From: DATFEN01 sp035691285
Lineage (GTDB): Bacteria; Acidobacteriota; Vicinamibacteria; Fen-336
Length of the DNA stretch: 63,865 bases
Assembly (NCBI GenBank): GCA_035691285.1
Contig: DASSJI010000002.1
Location: forward strand, 1-63,865
Direction: 5' to 3'
Under the pieces are notes generated by a model. The model ran no database searches. It saw only the letters and a program-made list of their open reading frames with translations, and had not been told where the DNA came from. Made by a program: the position numbers and the translations under genes. Below are positions 35,641-44,680 of the stretch, piece by piece. Numbering within the stretch: the first letter of the stretch is position 1; each line of letters starts with the position of its first letter.

Positions 35641-36529
35641 GCGCGGCCGTGTCCTCGACGAGCGTCGGCGTCTTGTGGAGGACGCCCTGGATCGGGCACT
35701 GCCCTCGGAGGGGGAGTGGCCAGCGACGATCCACCGCGCCGTGCGCTACAGCCTGTTCGCCGGCGGCAAGCGCATCCGGCCGCAGCTGGTCCTCGCCGCC
35801 TGCGAAGCGGTAGGCGGCGCGCGCGAGGAGGCGATGCCTCTGGCCTGCGCCGTGGAGATGATCCACACCTACAGCCTCATCCACGACGACCTGCCCGCCA
35901 TGGACGACGACGACCTGCGACGCGGCAAGCCGACCTCCCACAAGGTGTTCGGCGAGGCAGTCGCGATCCTGGCCGGTGACGCGCTGCTCACGCGCGCCTT
36001 CCACCTCATGGCCGAGCTGCCGGCAGGGCCCGACGCCACGCGCGTGAGGCGCCGCCTGGCCGCCACCGCCATCCTCGGCGCGGCGTGCGGCACGACGGGC
36101 CTCATCGGCGGCCAGGTCATGGACCTCGAGTCCGAGGGTCGCGCCATCGACGCATCCGACCTCGAGCGACTGCACCGCGCCAAGACCGGAGCCCTGCTCG
36201 GCGCCTGCGTGCGCGGCGGAGCCGTGCTGGGGGGAGCCTCGGGCTCCGATCTCGAGAGCCTCGCGCGCTACGCCGACGCCGTCGGGCTGGCGTTCCAGGT
36301 CGTGGACGACGTCCTCGACGCGACCGAGGGCCGGGAGCAGCTCGGCAAGACGGCGGGCAAGGACGCCGCCGCGCACAAGGCGACCTACGTGAGCGTCCAC
36401 GGCCTCGACCGCGCGCGGGAGATGGCGCGCGGGCTGTTGGACGAAGCGCTCGCCGCGATCGGGCCTTTCGGCGAGCGGGGCTCGACACTGGCCTTCCTGG
36501 CCCGCCTGGTCGTGGAGCGGCGCGCCTGA
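35624..36529 (+). CDS. ispA: Polyprenyl (farnesyl/geranylgeranyl) diphosphate synthase
   Basis: The 301-residue trans-prenyltransferase has GGKRIRPQL, the first aspartate-rich motif HDDLPAMDDDDLRRG (around 83-100) with the chain-length region MIHTYSLIHDD just before it, and the second aspartate-rich motif QVVDDVLDATE (around 225). It condenses IPP with allylic diphosphates. The residues upstream of the first motif (Tyr and Ser around IHTYSL) suggest a short-chain product, C15-C20. Its position after xseB is a common arrangement. The exact product length is uncertain. Confidence 0.92.
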   Translation: MTIPAERGRVLDERRRLVEDALDRALPSEGEWPATIHRAVRYSLFAGGKRIRPQLVLAACEAVGGAREEAMPLACAVEMIHTYSLIHDDLPAMDDDDLRRGKPTSHKVFGEAVAILAGDALLTRAFHLMAELPAGPDATRVRRRLAATAILGAACGTTGLIGGQVMDLESEGRAIDASDLERLHRAKTGALLGACVRGGAVLGGASGSDLESLARYADAVGLAFQVVDDVLDATEGREQLGKTAGKDAAAHKATYVSVHGLDRAREMARGLLDEALAAIGPFGERGSTLAFLARLVVERRA

Positions 36530-37329
36530 GAGCCGGCGCACCGGGAAGACGCCAGCGCCTGGACCTCTTGCTCGTGGGTCTGGGCCTGGCCGAGACGCGC
36601 GAGAAGGCCCAGGCCCTGGTGATGGCAGGCCGCGTGCGGGTCGACGCGCGCCCGGCCACGAAGCCGGGCATGTCCGTTCGGGCGAGCGCGCGTGTCGAGC
36701 TGGCGTCCGGACCCGAGCACGTCGGGCGCGGCGCGCTCAAGCTCCAAGGCGCGCTCGCGGCCTTCGAACTCGACCCGCGGGGGCGCGTGGCCGTCGACGT
36801 CGGGGCCTCGACCGGCGGCTTCACCGAGACCCTGCTCGAGCGCGGCGCCGCCCGCGTCTATGCCGTGGACGTGGGGCGCGGGCAGCTCCACGAGCGCCTG
36901 CGCGCCGATCCGCGGGTGCGGGTGCTGGAGCGCACGAACGCCCGCAGCCTGTCGGCCCGCGAGATCCGTGAACCGTGCGGCCTGGCCACGATGGACGTGT
37001 CCTTCATCTCGGTGCTCAAGATCCTGCCGGCGCTCCGCAGCGTTCTGGCCGCCGACGCCGACGTCGTGGTCCTGGTCAAGCCGCAGTTCGAGGTCGGACG
37101 TGGGCAGGTGGGTCGACGCGGCGTCGTCCGCGAGCCGTCGCTGCACCGCCAAGCGCTCGTAAAGGTCGCGCGCGGGGCGGAGGCTCTCGGCTACGGCGTG
37201 CTCGGCGCCTGCCCCTCGCCCATCGAGGGCGCCCAGGGCAACCGCGAGTTCTTCCTGAGTCTGCGCCGCGACGGGGCGCCCCTCGACCCCGCGGCGTTTG
37301 ATGCGATGATGGCGCGAGCTCTCGAATGA
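36526..37329 (+). CDS. tlyA: TlyA family rRNA 2'-O-methyltransferase/haemolysin, CTG start
   Basis: The 267-residue protein has an N-terminal S4 RNA-binding domain (RLDLLLVGLGLAETREKAQALVMAG) and a Rossmann methyltransferase domain (VAVDVGASTGGFTETLLERGA, DVSFISVLKILPAL). TlyA methylates 16S and/or 23S rRNA at 2'-O of cytidine. The only start that keeps the whole S4 domain is CTG 36526, overlapping the ispA stop as CTGA; no ATG, GTG or TTG occurs upstream in frame before the S4 start. It lies between ispA and nadK, as in many bacteria. Overlap with nadK is four bases. Confidence 0.92.
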   Translation: MRAGAPGRRQRLDLLLVGLGLAETREKAQALVMAGRVRVDARPATKPGMSVRASARVELASGPEHVGRGALKLQGALAAFELDPRGRVAVDVGASTGGFTETLLERGAARVYAVDVGRGQLHERLRADPRVRVLERTNARSLSAREIREPCGLATMDVSFISVLKILPALRSVLAADADVVVLVKPQFEVGRGQVGRRGVVREPSLHRQALVKVARGAEALGYGVLGACPSPIEGAQGNREFFLSLRRDGAPLDPAAFDAMMARALE

Positions 37330-38213
37330 GCACGACCGTCGGCGTCCTCGCCCGTCCGGACCTCGCCGAGGCCGGCGGGGCCCTTCGCGACCTGGCGAGC
37401 TGGCTCTTGAGCCGCGGCGCGGCCCCGCTCCTGGAGGCGCGGACCGCGGCCCTCGCCCCCGGAGCCGTGCCTTCGGAGGCGGTCGCTCCGGCCGAGGACG
37501 TCGCGGGACGAGCCGACGCCCTGGTCGTACTCGGCGGCGACGGCACGCTCCTGGGCGTGAGCCACCTTGTGGCGCGGCGCGGTGTGCCCGTCCTCGGCGT
37601 GAACTTCGGCAGCCTGGGCTTCCTCACGGAGATCGCGCTTCCCGAACTCTACCCCGCCCTCGACGGCGTGTTGCAGGGGCGCTACGCGTACGACGAGCGC
37701 CGCATGCTCCATGCCGAGGTGCGCTGCGACGGTGGAACCCGCCGCAGCGGCGACGTCCTCAACGACGTCGTGATCACGAAGGCGGCGCTCTCGCGGATCA
37801 TCGAGCTCGATGTCTCCGTCGACGGTCTCTTCGTCTCGGCCTTTCGCGCCGATGGCCTCATCGTCTCCTCGCCCACGGGCTCGACGGCCTACAACCTCGC
37901 CGCGGGCGGCCCGATCCTGCATCCCGCCCTGCCGGCGATCGTCCTGACTCCGATCTGCCCCCACATGCTGACCAACCGGCCGCTCGTCGTCGGGGACGAG
38001 GCCAGCGTCGAGGTGCGCCTCCATCCCGATCGCGAGGTCGAGGTCCACGTCACGTTCGACGGGCAGGTCGGCTGCCCGCTCACGCCCGCGGACGCCGTGG
38101 TGGTCACGCGCAGCCCGCGCTCGCTGCGCCTCGTCCGGGCGCCCCGGCGCGACTTCTTCGCGGTCCTGCGCACGAAGCTGAAGTGGGGCGAGAGCACCGC
38201 CCGCCGGCGGTGA
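37326..38213 (+). CDS. nadK: NAD kinase
   Basis: The 295-residue kinase has the GGDGT motif in VVLGGDGTLLGVSHL (about 59-73), the NE/D region LNDVVITKAALSRIIEL and SPTGSTAYNLAAGGPILHP. It phosphorylates NAD to NADP with ATP or polyphosphate. The start is ATG 37326 overlapping tlyA's stop. The last gene of this string, a membrane glycosyltransferase, overlaps nadK's stop as GTGA. Confidence 0.95.
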   Translation: MSTTVGVLARPDLAEAGGALRDLASWLLSRGAAPLLEARTAALAPGAVPSEAVAPAEDVAGRADALVVLGGDGTLLGVSHLVARRGVPVLGVNFGSLGFLTEIALPELYPALDGVLQGRYAYDERRMLHAEVRCDGGTRRSGDVLNDVVITKAALSRIIELDVSVDGLFVSAFRADGLIVSSPTGSTAYNLAAGGPILHPALPAIVLTPICPHMLTNRPLVVGDEASVEVRLHPDREVEVHVTFDGQVGCPLTPADAVVVTRSPRSLRLVRAPRRDFFAVLRTKLKWGESTARRR

Positions 38214-40261
38214 GAGGGGCCTCCCTCATCCGCTCCGCAGCCGTCGCTGCCGCCGTGTTCGCGTTCGTCGCGCTCTCGGGCTCGTCCTTCCACGTCGTGC
38301 CCACGCCGGAGGGGCCATGGCGCGGCGTCCTCGATCCTCCCGGCCCCCTTCGCGTCGGGATCGCCCTCGCGCTGGCGTTGGCGGCCGCGCTCCTCGAGCG
38401 GGTCCGGCCCCGCCTCTTCGGGCCGCTCGTCTGCCTGGGGCTCGCCGCGGCGCCGCTTCTGCCCGTCGCCACGGGCCGGGCGCTCCCGCTTCTCCTGTTC
38501 CAGGGCGCGGCGCTGACGCTGGTGCTCGTCAGCGCGGGCGTCGTGGCGCTGGCAGACGTCCTGCCAAGGCCGCAGGAGCCATGGCCGGCCGCCCTGCCGT
38601 TGCTCGCGGCGCTGGCCTTCCTCGGCGCATTGGCCACGCGTCTTCCAGGACCCGCCGGGGCGCAGGGCGACGAGCCGCACTACTTGACCATGGCCGAGAG
38701 CCTCCGCAGCGACCTGGACCTGGACCTTCGCGACGAGTTCCGCCAGCGCGCGTACCGCTCGTTCTACCCCGGCGACCTCGAGGCCCACACCTCTCCGGCC
38801 TCCCCACGTCGAAGGCTGTACGCGGTCCATACGCCGGGGCTGCCGGCCCTCGTGCTCCCGGCCTACGCGGCGGGCGGCGCCTCTGCCGTCCGCGCGCTCC
38901 TCGTGCTCCTCACCGCCGGCTGCGCCATGCTCGTCTTCACCCTCGTCCGCGGCGTGATTCGCGACGAGGGCGCGGCGCGCTTGGCGCTGGCGGCGTTCGC
39001 TGGCCTCGCCCCCATCGCCTTCCACGCCGACCAGATCTACCCCGAGGTCCCGGCGGCGCTCCTGACCGCGGTCTTCCTGCACACCGCGCGCCGCCGGGCG
39101 GACCCGCTCGGCTTGCTTGCGGCCGGCGCCGCCGCCGGCGCGCTCGTCTGGCTCCACCCGAAGTTCCTGCCGCTCGCCGTCGTGGGCCTGGTGCTCACCT
39201 TGCTCCGCCGTGGTCGTGGAGTGCCTTGGCGGGTCGCGTCGATCCTGCTCTTCGCCGCCGGTCTTCTCTCGCTGCTGTCGTGGATGAACGCGGTCTACGG
39301 CCAGCCCTCCTTGACGGCCGCCTACGGCCCGGGCGCAACAGCCGACGTCAGGTGGGCGAACCTGCCGCGAGGTTTGCTCGGCCTGCTCGGGGACCGCGAG
39401 TTCGGACTGTTGTGGCACGCGCCGCTCTGGGGCCTCGTGGTCTCAGGCCTCCCGGCGTTGTGGCGCGACCGCGCCGGCGATGCGATCCGCGCCGCGCTCC
39501 TGGCCGCGCCGACCGTCCTGGTGGCCGGCGCCTACAGCATGTGGTGGGGCGGTGCGAGCCTGCCCGGACGCTTCCTCGTGCCCGCCATGCCGGCCCTGGC
39601 GCTGCTAGTGGCCCCGGCCATCGTCCGCCGCCCGCGCCTGGCAGCCGCTCTCCTCGGCTTCGGCCTCGGCGTCGTGCTGGTCGCCGCCGAGGCGCCTCGC
39701 GCGCTGCACAATCGGGCGGACGGCCGCAGCGCGCTGCTGCGGGTGCTGGCGCCTTCCTTGCGCCTCGATCGTGCTCTCCCATCCTTCGTGGGCCCGGACG
39801 TTGCCTGGGATCCGCTCGCCGCGTCGCAACTCGACCCGGCAGGCGCAGCCCTGAGCGCCCTGCAGGGATGGGACGGCACGAACGTGCGCAGCGCCGCGGG
39901 CCGCCTGGCTCCCGAGTTGCTCGAGATCCCGCTCCTCGACGGCGGCCCGTGGGCGCTCGCCGCCCAGGAGACGCGCGTCACGCCCCGGATCGCCCTGCCT
40001 CCGGGCCGCTACGAGATCCGCGTCCGAGGTCGGCTGGATCCCGGTCTCGAGGGCCGTCTCGTCCGCCTCGTCGTGACGCTCGACGAGCGTGACGGGGCCC
40101 GGGCCTTCCTCGGCAGCGATGAGCCCGAGCCGACGCTCGCGATCGACCTGCCTTCGGGTGAGCGGCGTTTCGAGGTCTGGGCCACGGGCGTGCGCCGGGG
40201 CGCGACGATCGATGCGATCACGCTCCGGCCCGTGCGGGTCGCGCCGCGCGGCGCGCGCTGA
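38210..40261 (+). CDS. Membrane glycosyltransferase (GT39/ArnT-like)
   Basis: The 683-residue protein starts at GTG 38210, overlapping nadK. It has about 11-12 membrane segments. The acidic GDEPHYLTMAE motif in the first large loop (about 160) matches the DExH-type catalytic Asp of GT-C enzymes such as ArnT. After the membrane region a soluble periplasmic domain (from about 520) with beta-strands like GRYEIRVRGRLDPGLE ends the protein. It probably transfers sugars from polyprenyl phosphate to a periplasmic acceptor. Substrate and acceptor are unknown. Confidence 0.75.
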   Translation: MRGASLIRSAAVAAAVFAFVALSGSSFHVVPTPEGPWRGVLDPPGPLRVGIALALALAAALLERVRPRLFGPLVCLGLAAAPLLPVATGRALPLLLFQGAALTLVLVSAGVVALADVLPRPQEPWPAALPLLAALAFLGALATRLPGPAGAQGDEPHYLTMAESLRSDLDLDLRDEFRQRAYRSFYPGDLEAHTSPASPRRRLYAVHTPGLPALVLPAYAAGGASAVRALLVLLTAGCAMLVFTLVRGVIRDEGAARLALAAFAGLAPIAFHADQIYPEVPAALLTAVFLHTARRRADPLGLLAAGAAAGALVWLHPKFLPLAVVGLVLTLLRRGRGVPWRVASILLFAAGLLSLLSWMNAVYGQPSLTAAYGPGATADVRWANLPRGLLGLLGDREFGLLWHAPLWGLVVSGLPALWRDRAGDAIRAALLAAPTVLVAGAYSMWWGGASLPGRFLVPAMPALALLVAPAIVRRPRLAAALLGFGLGVVLVAAEAPRALHNRADGRSALLRVLAPSLRLDRALPSFVGPDVAWDPLAASQLDPAGAALSALQGWDGTNVRSAAGRLAPELLEIPLLDGGPWALAAQETRVTPRIALPPGRYEIRVRGRLDPGLEGRLVRLVVTLDERDGARAFLGSDEPEPTLAIDLPSGERRFEVWATGVRRGATIDAITLRPVRVAPRGAR

Positions 40262-40264
40262 GGC

Positions 40265-42037
40265 TCACGGCAGCTCGAGCGGCTTCTCCGGATCGCCGGG
40301 GGCCACGAGCGCGACGCTCTCGAGGGACACGAGGGCGCCGTCGCGTCCGTTGGTCACCAGAATGTCCGAGCCGCCCGAGTCCGCGTAGAGGTACTTGTGG
40401 CGCAAGCGGAAGGCGCCGCTCACCGGGTATTCGCGCCAGCGCGGCGTGCCGCTCCAGAAGGACCGCTCGCCGACGTACAGCGTCCCTCTTCCGCTCCCGA
40501 CGAGCCGCAGCTCCAGCTCGCGGAGCCGGGCCACCTCCCGCACGCGCAGGAACAGGCCGGCCCAGCGGCCAGCGAGCCGCAAGCGCCTGTCCTCGCAGTA
40601 CGCGCCACGGCGAAGATGGACGTCGCCCGCCGTGGCATCAGCGCCCTTGACGACGACCTGGTCGATCCCGCCGGTGAAGGTGAAGCGAGAGCCCTTGGGA
40701 CCGAACAGGACCATCGGGTGCTCACGCACGAGCAGCCGTCCGTCCTTCACGACCGGCGCCGCCGGCAGGACGACTCGACGCGCCACGTGGAACACCATCG
40801 GGCTGCGGATGGGATCCCACAGCTCGGGATGCTCGGTGAAGCCGACCGCCTCTGCGCTGCGCGACTCCTCCCGCTGGTAGAGCCGCTCCCAGCGGCCGTC
40901 GTAGGCGAAGGCACCGAGGGCCTGCACGCCGATGGAGAGGGCCGCGAGCGCCGCGCCGAACCCCTGCAGCTTCGCGAGGCCCTCGGGCGCGAAGAAGAGC
41001 AGCAGCGGCACGGCGTCCGTCATGAGACGCGGGCCGAGGCTCTCGCCGCCGTGCCACTCGCGCCAGCGGCCGGTCAGGACGAGGTGCGCCAGGAAGGCCA
41101 GGCCGAGAGTCGCCGCCATCCAGGGGCGGCGCCGGCGCTCGACGAGGAGGCCGACCAGGCCGACGATGACGACCGGCGTGAAGACCACGAGGCCCTTGGC
41201 GGGCGACAGGAGGAGGCCGAGCTGACCGACCCCCCACGGCTCCGAGAAGCGCCCCAGGCTCCCCGAGAAGCCGTGGCGCCAGAGCGCGCCGAACGTGAGG
41301 CCATTGTAGACCGCCACGAAGGCCGCGACCGGCGCGCCCCAGGCCAGGAGCGCCAGGGCCCGGCGCGGCCAGCGGAGCGCGATGGCGGCGGCGATCACGG
41401 TCGCGATGGCCACGTCGGCGTGGCGCGCCGCCACCATGAGAGCGAGGGGCAGCCCGGCGCGCCCGGCCCAGGCGTCGTCCTCCTGGGCCATGTCCAGGAA
41501 GAGGAGCGCAACGCAGAGCCAGAGGACCGCGGCCGGGTGCTGCCAGAGGGCCTGGCTCGTGGACCACAGCGACGTGCCGAGCGCCAGGACCACGGCCGCC
41601 CATCGAGCGTCCACCAGGGGATGCCGGCGCCCCAGGGTGACGAAGAAGACGGCGGCGGCGGCGGCGGCGAAGAGCGATGCGGCCAGCTTGCCGGTGAAGG
41701 CGACGGAGACTTCGTCGAAGGCGTAGACGAAGCGGGCGGCCAGGAAGACCGGCGCGGCCATGAGGGCCGGCAGTGCCGGATAGATCGTGACCTTGTGGCC
41801 GCCCTCTTCCCGCGCGAACGGGAACCCGACGTCCGCGTACTCGTCCAGGTTGAGGTCGCCGCTCGTGACCAGGCTGGCCGCGGTCCTCGCCAGGGAGCGG
41901 GTGTCGCCGGACTCGATGGCGCGGCCGTTGGCGAGCAACAGCAGGAGGATCGCGAGGCCGAGGGCGACGGCCGAGGCGGCGGGCGGGCTGCGGAGGGGCG
42001 CCCGCTCGGGCCGCCCTTCCGGCGTCCGAACGCCCAC
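40265..42037 (-). CDS. Large membrane protein, GT-C glycosyltransferase-like
   Basis: The 590-residue protein has about 11 membrane segments up to residue 400 and a soluble C-terminal beta domain (about 420-590). The first loop reads RAIESGDTRSLARTAASL and GHKVTIYPALPALMA, similar to GT-C enzymes, with Asp in ESGDT as the possible catalytic residue. It is convergent with the glycosyltransferase at 38210, four bases apart, and the two share a similar build, though they look only distantly related. Function is inferred from topology. Confidence 0.6.
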   Translation of the reverse strand: MGVRTPEGRPERAPLRSPPAASAVALGLAILLLLLANGRAIESGDTRSLARTAASLVTSGDLNLDEYADVGFPFAREEGGHKVTIYPALPALMAAPVFLAARFVYAFDEVSVAFTGKLAASLFAAAAAAVFFVTLGRRHPLVDARWAAVVLALGTSLWSTSQALWQHPAAVLWLCVALLFLDMAQEDDAWAGRAGLPLALMVAARHADVAIATVIAAAIALRWPRRALALLAWGAPVAAFVAVYNGLTFGALWRHGFSGSLGRFSEPWGVGQLGLLLSPAKGLVVFTPVVIVGLVGLLVERRRRPWMAATLGLAFLAHLVLTGRWREWHGGESLGPRLMTDAVPLLLFFAPEGLAKLQGFGAALAALSIGVQALGAFAYDGRWERLYQREESRSAEAVGFTEHPELWDPIRSPMVFHVARRVVLPAAPVVKDGRLLVREHPMVLFGPKGSRFTFTGGIDQVVVKGADATAGDVHLRRGAYCEDRRLRLAGRWAGLFLRVREVARLRELELRLVGSGRGTLYVGERSFWSGTPRWREYPVSGAFRLRHKYLYADSGGSDILVTNGRDGALVSLESVALVAPGDPEKPLELP

Positions 42038-42038
42038 G

Positions 42039-43082
42039 CTAGCTTCTCCCGCTGCGGCGGCGCTGGAAGCGCGTGACCGCCCGCTCGTGCTCGGCCAGCG
42101 TGTCGCTGAATTCGTGCGTGCCGTCGTTGCGGCTCACGAAGTACAGCGCTCTCGTGTCCGCAGGCTCGATCACCGCGTGGAGCGCCTCGCGGCCCGGCGA
42201 GGCGATCGGTCCGGGCGGCAGGCCCGCGTTCCGGTACGTGTTGTAGGGAGAGTCCATCTGGAGGTCTTCCTTTCGGATGTTGCCGTCCCACGTCCCCTTG
42301 AGACGCAACGCGTAGATGACCGTTGGATCGGTCTGGAGCAGCATGCCCTTCGCCAGGCGGTTCAGGAACACCGCCGCGATCCGGCCGCGCTCCTCGGGCC
42401 GTCCGGTCTCGAGCTCCACGATCGAGGCGAGGGTCACGAGCTGGCGGAGGGTCAGGCCGCGCCCTTCCAGGCGCGTCCGCATGGGCTCCACCACGTCGCG
42501 GAAGCGCTCGACCATGCGCATGACGAGACGCCGGGCATCCGGCCGGCGCGTGACGTCGTAGGTGTCCGGGAACAGGTAGCCCTCGAGGTTCCTCGCGTCG
42601 GGGTCCAGGTCACGCATCGGTCCGGGATCGAGGGCTGCGCGGCGGAACGCAGCGCGATCGACGCCCCTGGCCGCGGCGAGGTCCGCCATCTCCTCGAGGG
42701 TCTTGCCCTCGGGGAACGTGACGTCGATGCGGGCCGTCTCCCCGCGCACCAACCGGTCCACGATGCCGTCGAGCGACAGCGTGTCGTCGAAGACGTACTC
42801 CCCCGCCTTGAGGCGCGCGCCGTCGCCGCGGGCGAAGACGAGGGCGCGAAACAGCGCCGGGTGCCTCACGAGACCCAGCGCGTGCAGATCCGCGCCGATG
42901 GACTCGGCGCTCTGCCCCGCTCTGATCGTCAGCTCCTGGGGAGGGTCGCCGGCCGTCCGGACCGGATCCTGTGTCTCATGGATCCAGGCGTAACGCAGCG
43001 CGAGGGCGAGCCCCGCCAGCAGGACGAGTCGTCGGAGGACCCCGACGACGGCCCTAGTCCGCGGGCCTGCGGCCCTCGGCAT
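42039..43082 (-). CDS. mltG: Endolytic murein transglycosylase
   Basis: The 347-residue protein has one N-terminal membrane segment (VLRRLVLLAGLALALRYAW, about 14-32), a LysM-like part (LTIRAGQSAESIGADLHALGLV) and a C-terminal YceG domain with catalytic Glu in ASIVELETGRPEERG (about 221) and GMLLQTDPTVIYAL. MltG cuts nascent peptidoglycan to end glycan strands. The start overlaps ruvX by 29 bases, so later starts are possible. Its neighbours point to a cell-wall/recombination cluster. Confidence 0.9.
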   Translation of the reverse strand: MPRAAGPRTRAVVGVLRRLVLLAGLALALRYAWIHETQDPVRTAGDPPQELTIRAGQSAESIGADLHALGLVRHPALFRALVFARGDGARLKAGEYVFDDTLSLDGIVDRLVRGETARIDVTFPEGKTLEEMADLAAARGVDRAAFRRAALDPGPMRDLDPDARNLEGYLFPDTYDVTRRPDARRLVMRMVERFRDVVEPMRTRLEGRGLTLRQLVTLASIVELETGRPEERGRIAAVFLNRLAKGMLLQTDPTVIYALRLKGTWDGNIRKEDLQMDSPYNTYRNAGLPPGPIASPGREALHAVIEPADTRALYFVSRNDGTHEFSDTLAEHERAVTRFQRRRSGRS

Positions 43083-43497
43083 CGGCGAGCTTGCGGTAGT
43101 CCAAGTAGTTCTGCAGGATCAGGATGGCGGCGACCTTGTCCACGGCGCCTTTGCGCGCCTTGCGCTTCACGTCCGCCTCGAGCAGCGCCTGGCGCGCGAT
43201 CGCCGTGGTGAAGCGCTCGTCCCAGGCGACGACCGGCACTTCCAGCGCATCTCGGATTGCGTCCATGAAGGAGAGGACCTTCTGGCCCTGGGGGCCGATC
43301 TCGCCATCCAGGCGCCGCGGCAGGCCGACGACCACCTCGGAAACCTCGTGCTCCTCCGCGAGTCGGGCGACGGCCTGCACGTCCTTGCGCGGGCCCTTCC
43401 GGACGAGGGTCGGCAGGCCGGAGGCGATCGTCGCGGTCTCGTCCGACACGGCCACTCCGATCCGCGCGTCGCCCACGTCGAGTCCCAGGTAGCGCAC
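43054..43497 (-). CDS. ruvX: Putative pre-16S rRNA nuclease / Holliday junction resolvase
   Basis: The 147-residue RNase H-fold protein starts at GTG 43497 (RYLGLDVGDARIGVAVSD) and has VVGLPRRLDGEIG and WDERFTTAIARQALLEAD, the last including the YqgF Asp/Glu metal ligands. It is thought to process the 5' end of 16S rRNA. The gene overlaps mltG. It is divergent from a protein kinase, with about 42 bases between them. Confidence 0.9.
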   Translation of the reverse strand: MRYLGLDVGDARIGVAVSDETATIASGLPTLVRKGPRKDVQAVARLAEEHEVSEVVVGLPRRLDGEIGPQGQKVLSFMDAIRDALEVPVVAWDERFTTAIARQALLEADVKRKARKGAVDKVAAILILQNYLDYRKLADAEGRRPAD

Positions 43498-43510
43498 CGC
43501 AAAGCAGCAG

Positions 43511-43516
43511 TATACT
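43511..43516 (+). promoter_or_regulatory. -10 box of the Ser/Thr kinase gene
   Basis: TATACT (43511-43516) is followed by AGGAGG (43530-43535) and then the CTG 43540 start codon. The predicted transcription start is about 43523. The -35 region is not clear. Confidence 0.5.
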
Positions 43517-43539
43517 CCGCTGGTCCCGCAGGAGGCCGC

Positions 43540-44589
43540 CTGGCGCTGCCGCCCAAGTACATCGTCCTCGAACCCCTGGGCGCCGGCGGCATGGGCACGA
43601 TACACAAGGGCGCCGTCGTCGGCCAGAGCGGCTTCCAGCGCCCCGTGGTCATCAAGAAGCTCCGCGAGGCCGGCGACCCGGCCCACGTGAGGATGTTCGT
43701 GGAGGAGGCGCGGCGCTACGCCCTGCTCGACCACGAGAACATCGGGCGCATCTTCGACTTCGAGCTCGTGGGCGGCGAGCTTTCCATCATCCTCGAGTTC
43801 ATCGACGGCTGGAGCCTCGTGGAGTACCTCGAGCGCCACCACCAGCTGTCCCGCCGCCCCGACACCGAGCTCTCCATCTTCATCGCGAGCCGGGTGTGTC
43901 GGGCGCTCCAGTACGTCTACGAACGCGCCAGCATCGTCCACCGCGACATCAGCCCCAGCAACATCATGATGACCCGTGAGGGCACCGTGAAGCTGATCGA
44001 CTTCGGCATCGCGACGAGGGCGGGTTCGCGGGATTCCGGCCTCACCGGCAAGCCCGCGTACATGGCGCCGGAGATGATCGTGGAGCTGCGCGCCGACAAC
44101 CGCAGCGACGTCTTCAGCCTCGGCGCTGTGCTCTACGAGCTCCTCGCCGGCGAGCGACTCTTCCAGGGTGACACGACGTCGGAGGTGCTCGAGCAGGTCG
44201 TCGCGGGCACGCTGCCGTCGCCGAAGACGAAGGCCCCGGGGCTCCCCGACGCCGTGCTCGCGATCCTCAACCAGGCCCTCGAGCGGAGCCCGGCGAAGCG
44301 GTTCGCCTCGGCCGCCGAGATGGGCGCGGCCTGCGAGCACTACCTCTACGACAAGGGGTACGGGCCGACCAATCTGGCCCTCAAGCAGTACCTCGGGGAG
44401 CTCTTTCCGATGGCGGCGCCGCCGGTGCCGGCCATGGGCGAGGCCTTCCCCGAGCTCGAGCCCACGCTGCTCCCCCTTGGCGAGGCCGCCACACTGCCGC
44501 CCGGCGACCCGACTCCGGTGTCCCGCCCCCGCCCGCCGGGAGTGGCCGCGCGGGGCCGCCGCATCGTCAGGTCCCACCCTCGGCGTTGA
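43540..44589 (+). CDS. Serine/threonine protein kinase, CTG start
   Basis: The 349-residue kinase has the Gly-rich loop LGAGGMGTIHKG (about 10-21), the ATP Lys in VVIKKL, the catalytic loop HRDISPSNIMM (about 133), DFGIA and the APE-type MAPEM. The C-terminus after about 295 is Pro/Ala rich with no membrane segment. No ATG, GTG or TTG occurs in frame between the promoter and the Gly loop, so I use CTG 43540, four bases after AGGAGG; CTG 43546 is an equally possible start. The kinase probably controls envelope or division proteins next door, but its targets are unknown. Confidence 0.8.
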   Translation: MALPPKYIVLEPLGAGGMGTIHKGAVVGQSGFQRPVVIKKLREAGDPAHVRMFVEEARRYALLDHENIGRIFDFELVGGELSIILEFIDGWSLVEYLERHHQLSRRPDTELSIFIASRVCRALQYVYERASIVHRDISPSNIMMTREGTVKLIDFGIATRAGSRDSGLTGKPAYMAPEMIVELRADNRSDVFSLGAVLYELLAGERLFQGDTTSEVLEQVVAGTLPSPKTKAPGLPDAVLAILNQALERSPAKRFASAAEMGAACEHYLYDKGYGPTNLALKQYLGELFPMAAPPVPAMGEAFPELEPTLLPLGEAATLPPGDPTPVSRPRPPGVAARGRRIVRSHPRR

Positions 44590-44613
44590 TCCGGGACGGT
44601 CGTCGGTTAAGAT
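44586..44613 (+). promoter_or_regulatory. Promoter of the phosphodiesterase lipoprotein gene
   Basis: TTGATC (44586-44591), 16 bases, TAAGAT (44608-44613). The 5' leader would be about 60 bases with AAGGAG four bases before ATG 44681. Confidence 0.5.
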
Positions 44614-44680
44614 TGCCGTTTCGGTCGGGGCGGCCCGGACCCTGCTGGGGCCGTGCACCCGGCCTCAGCCAAGGAGCATG

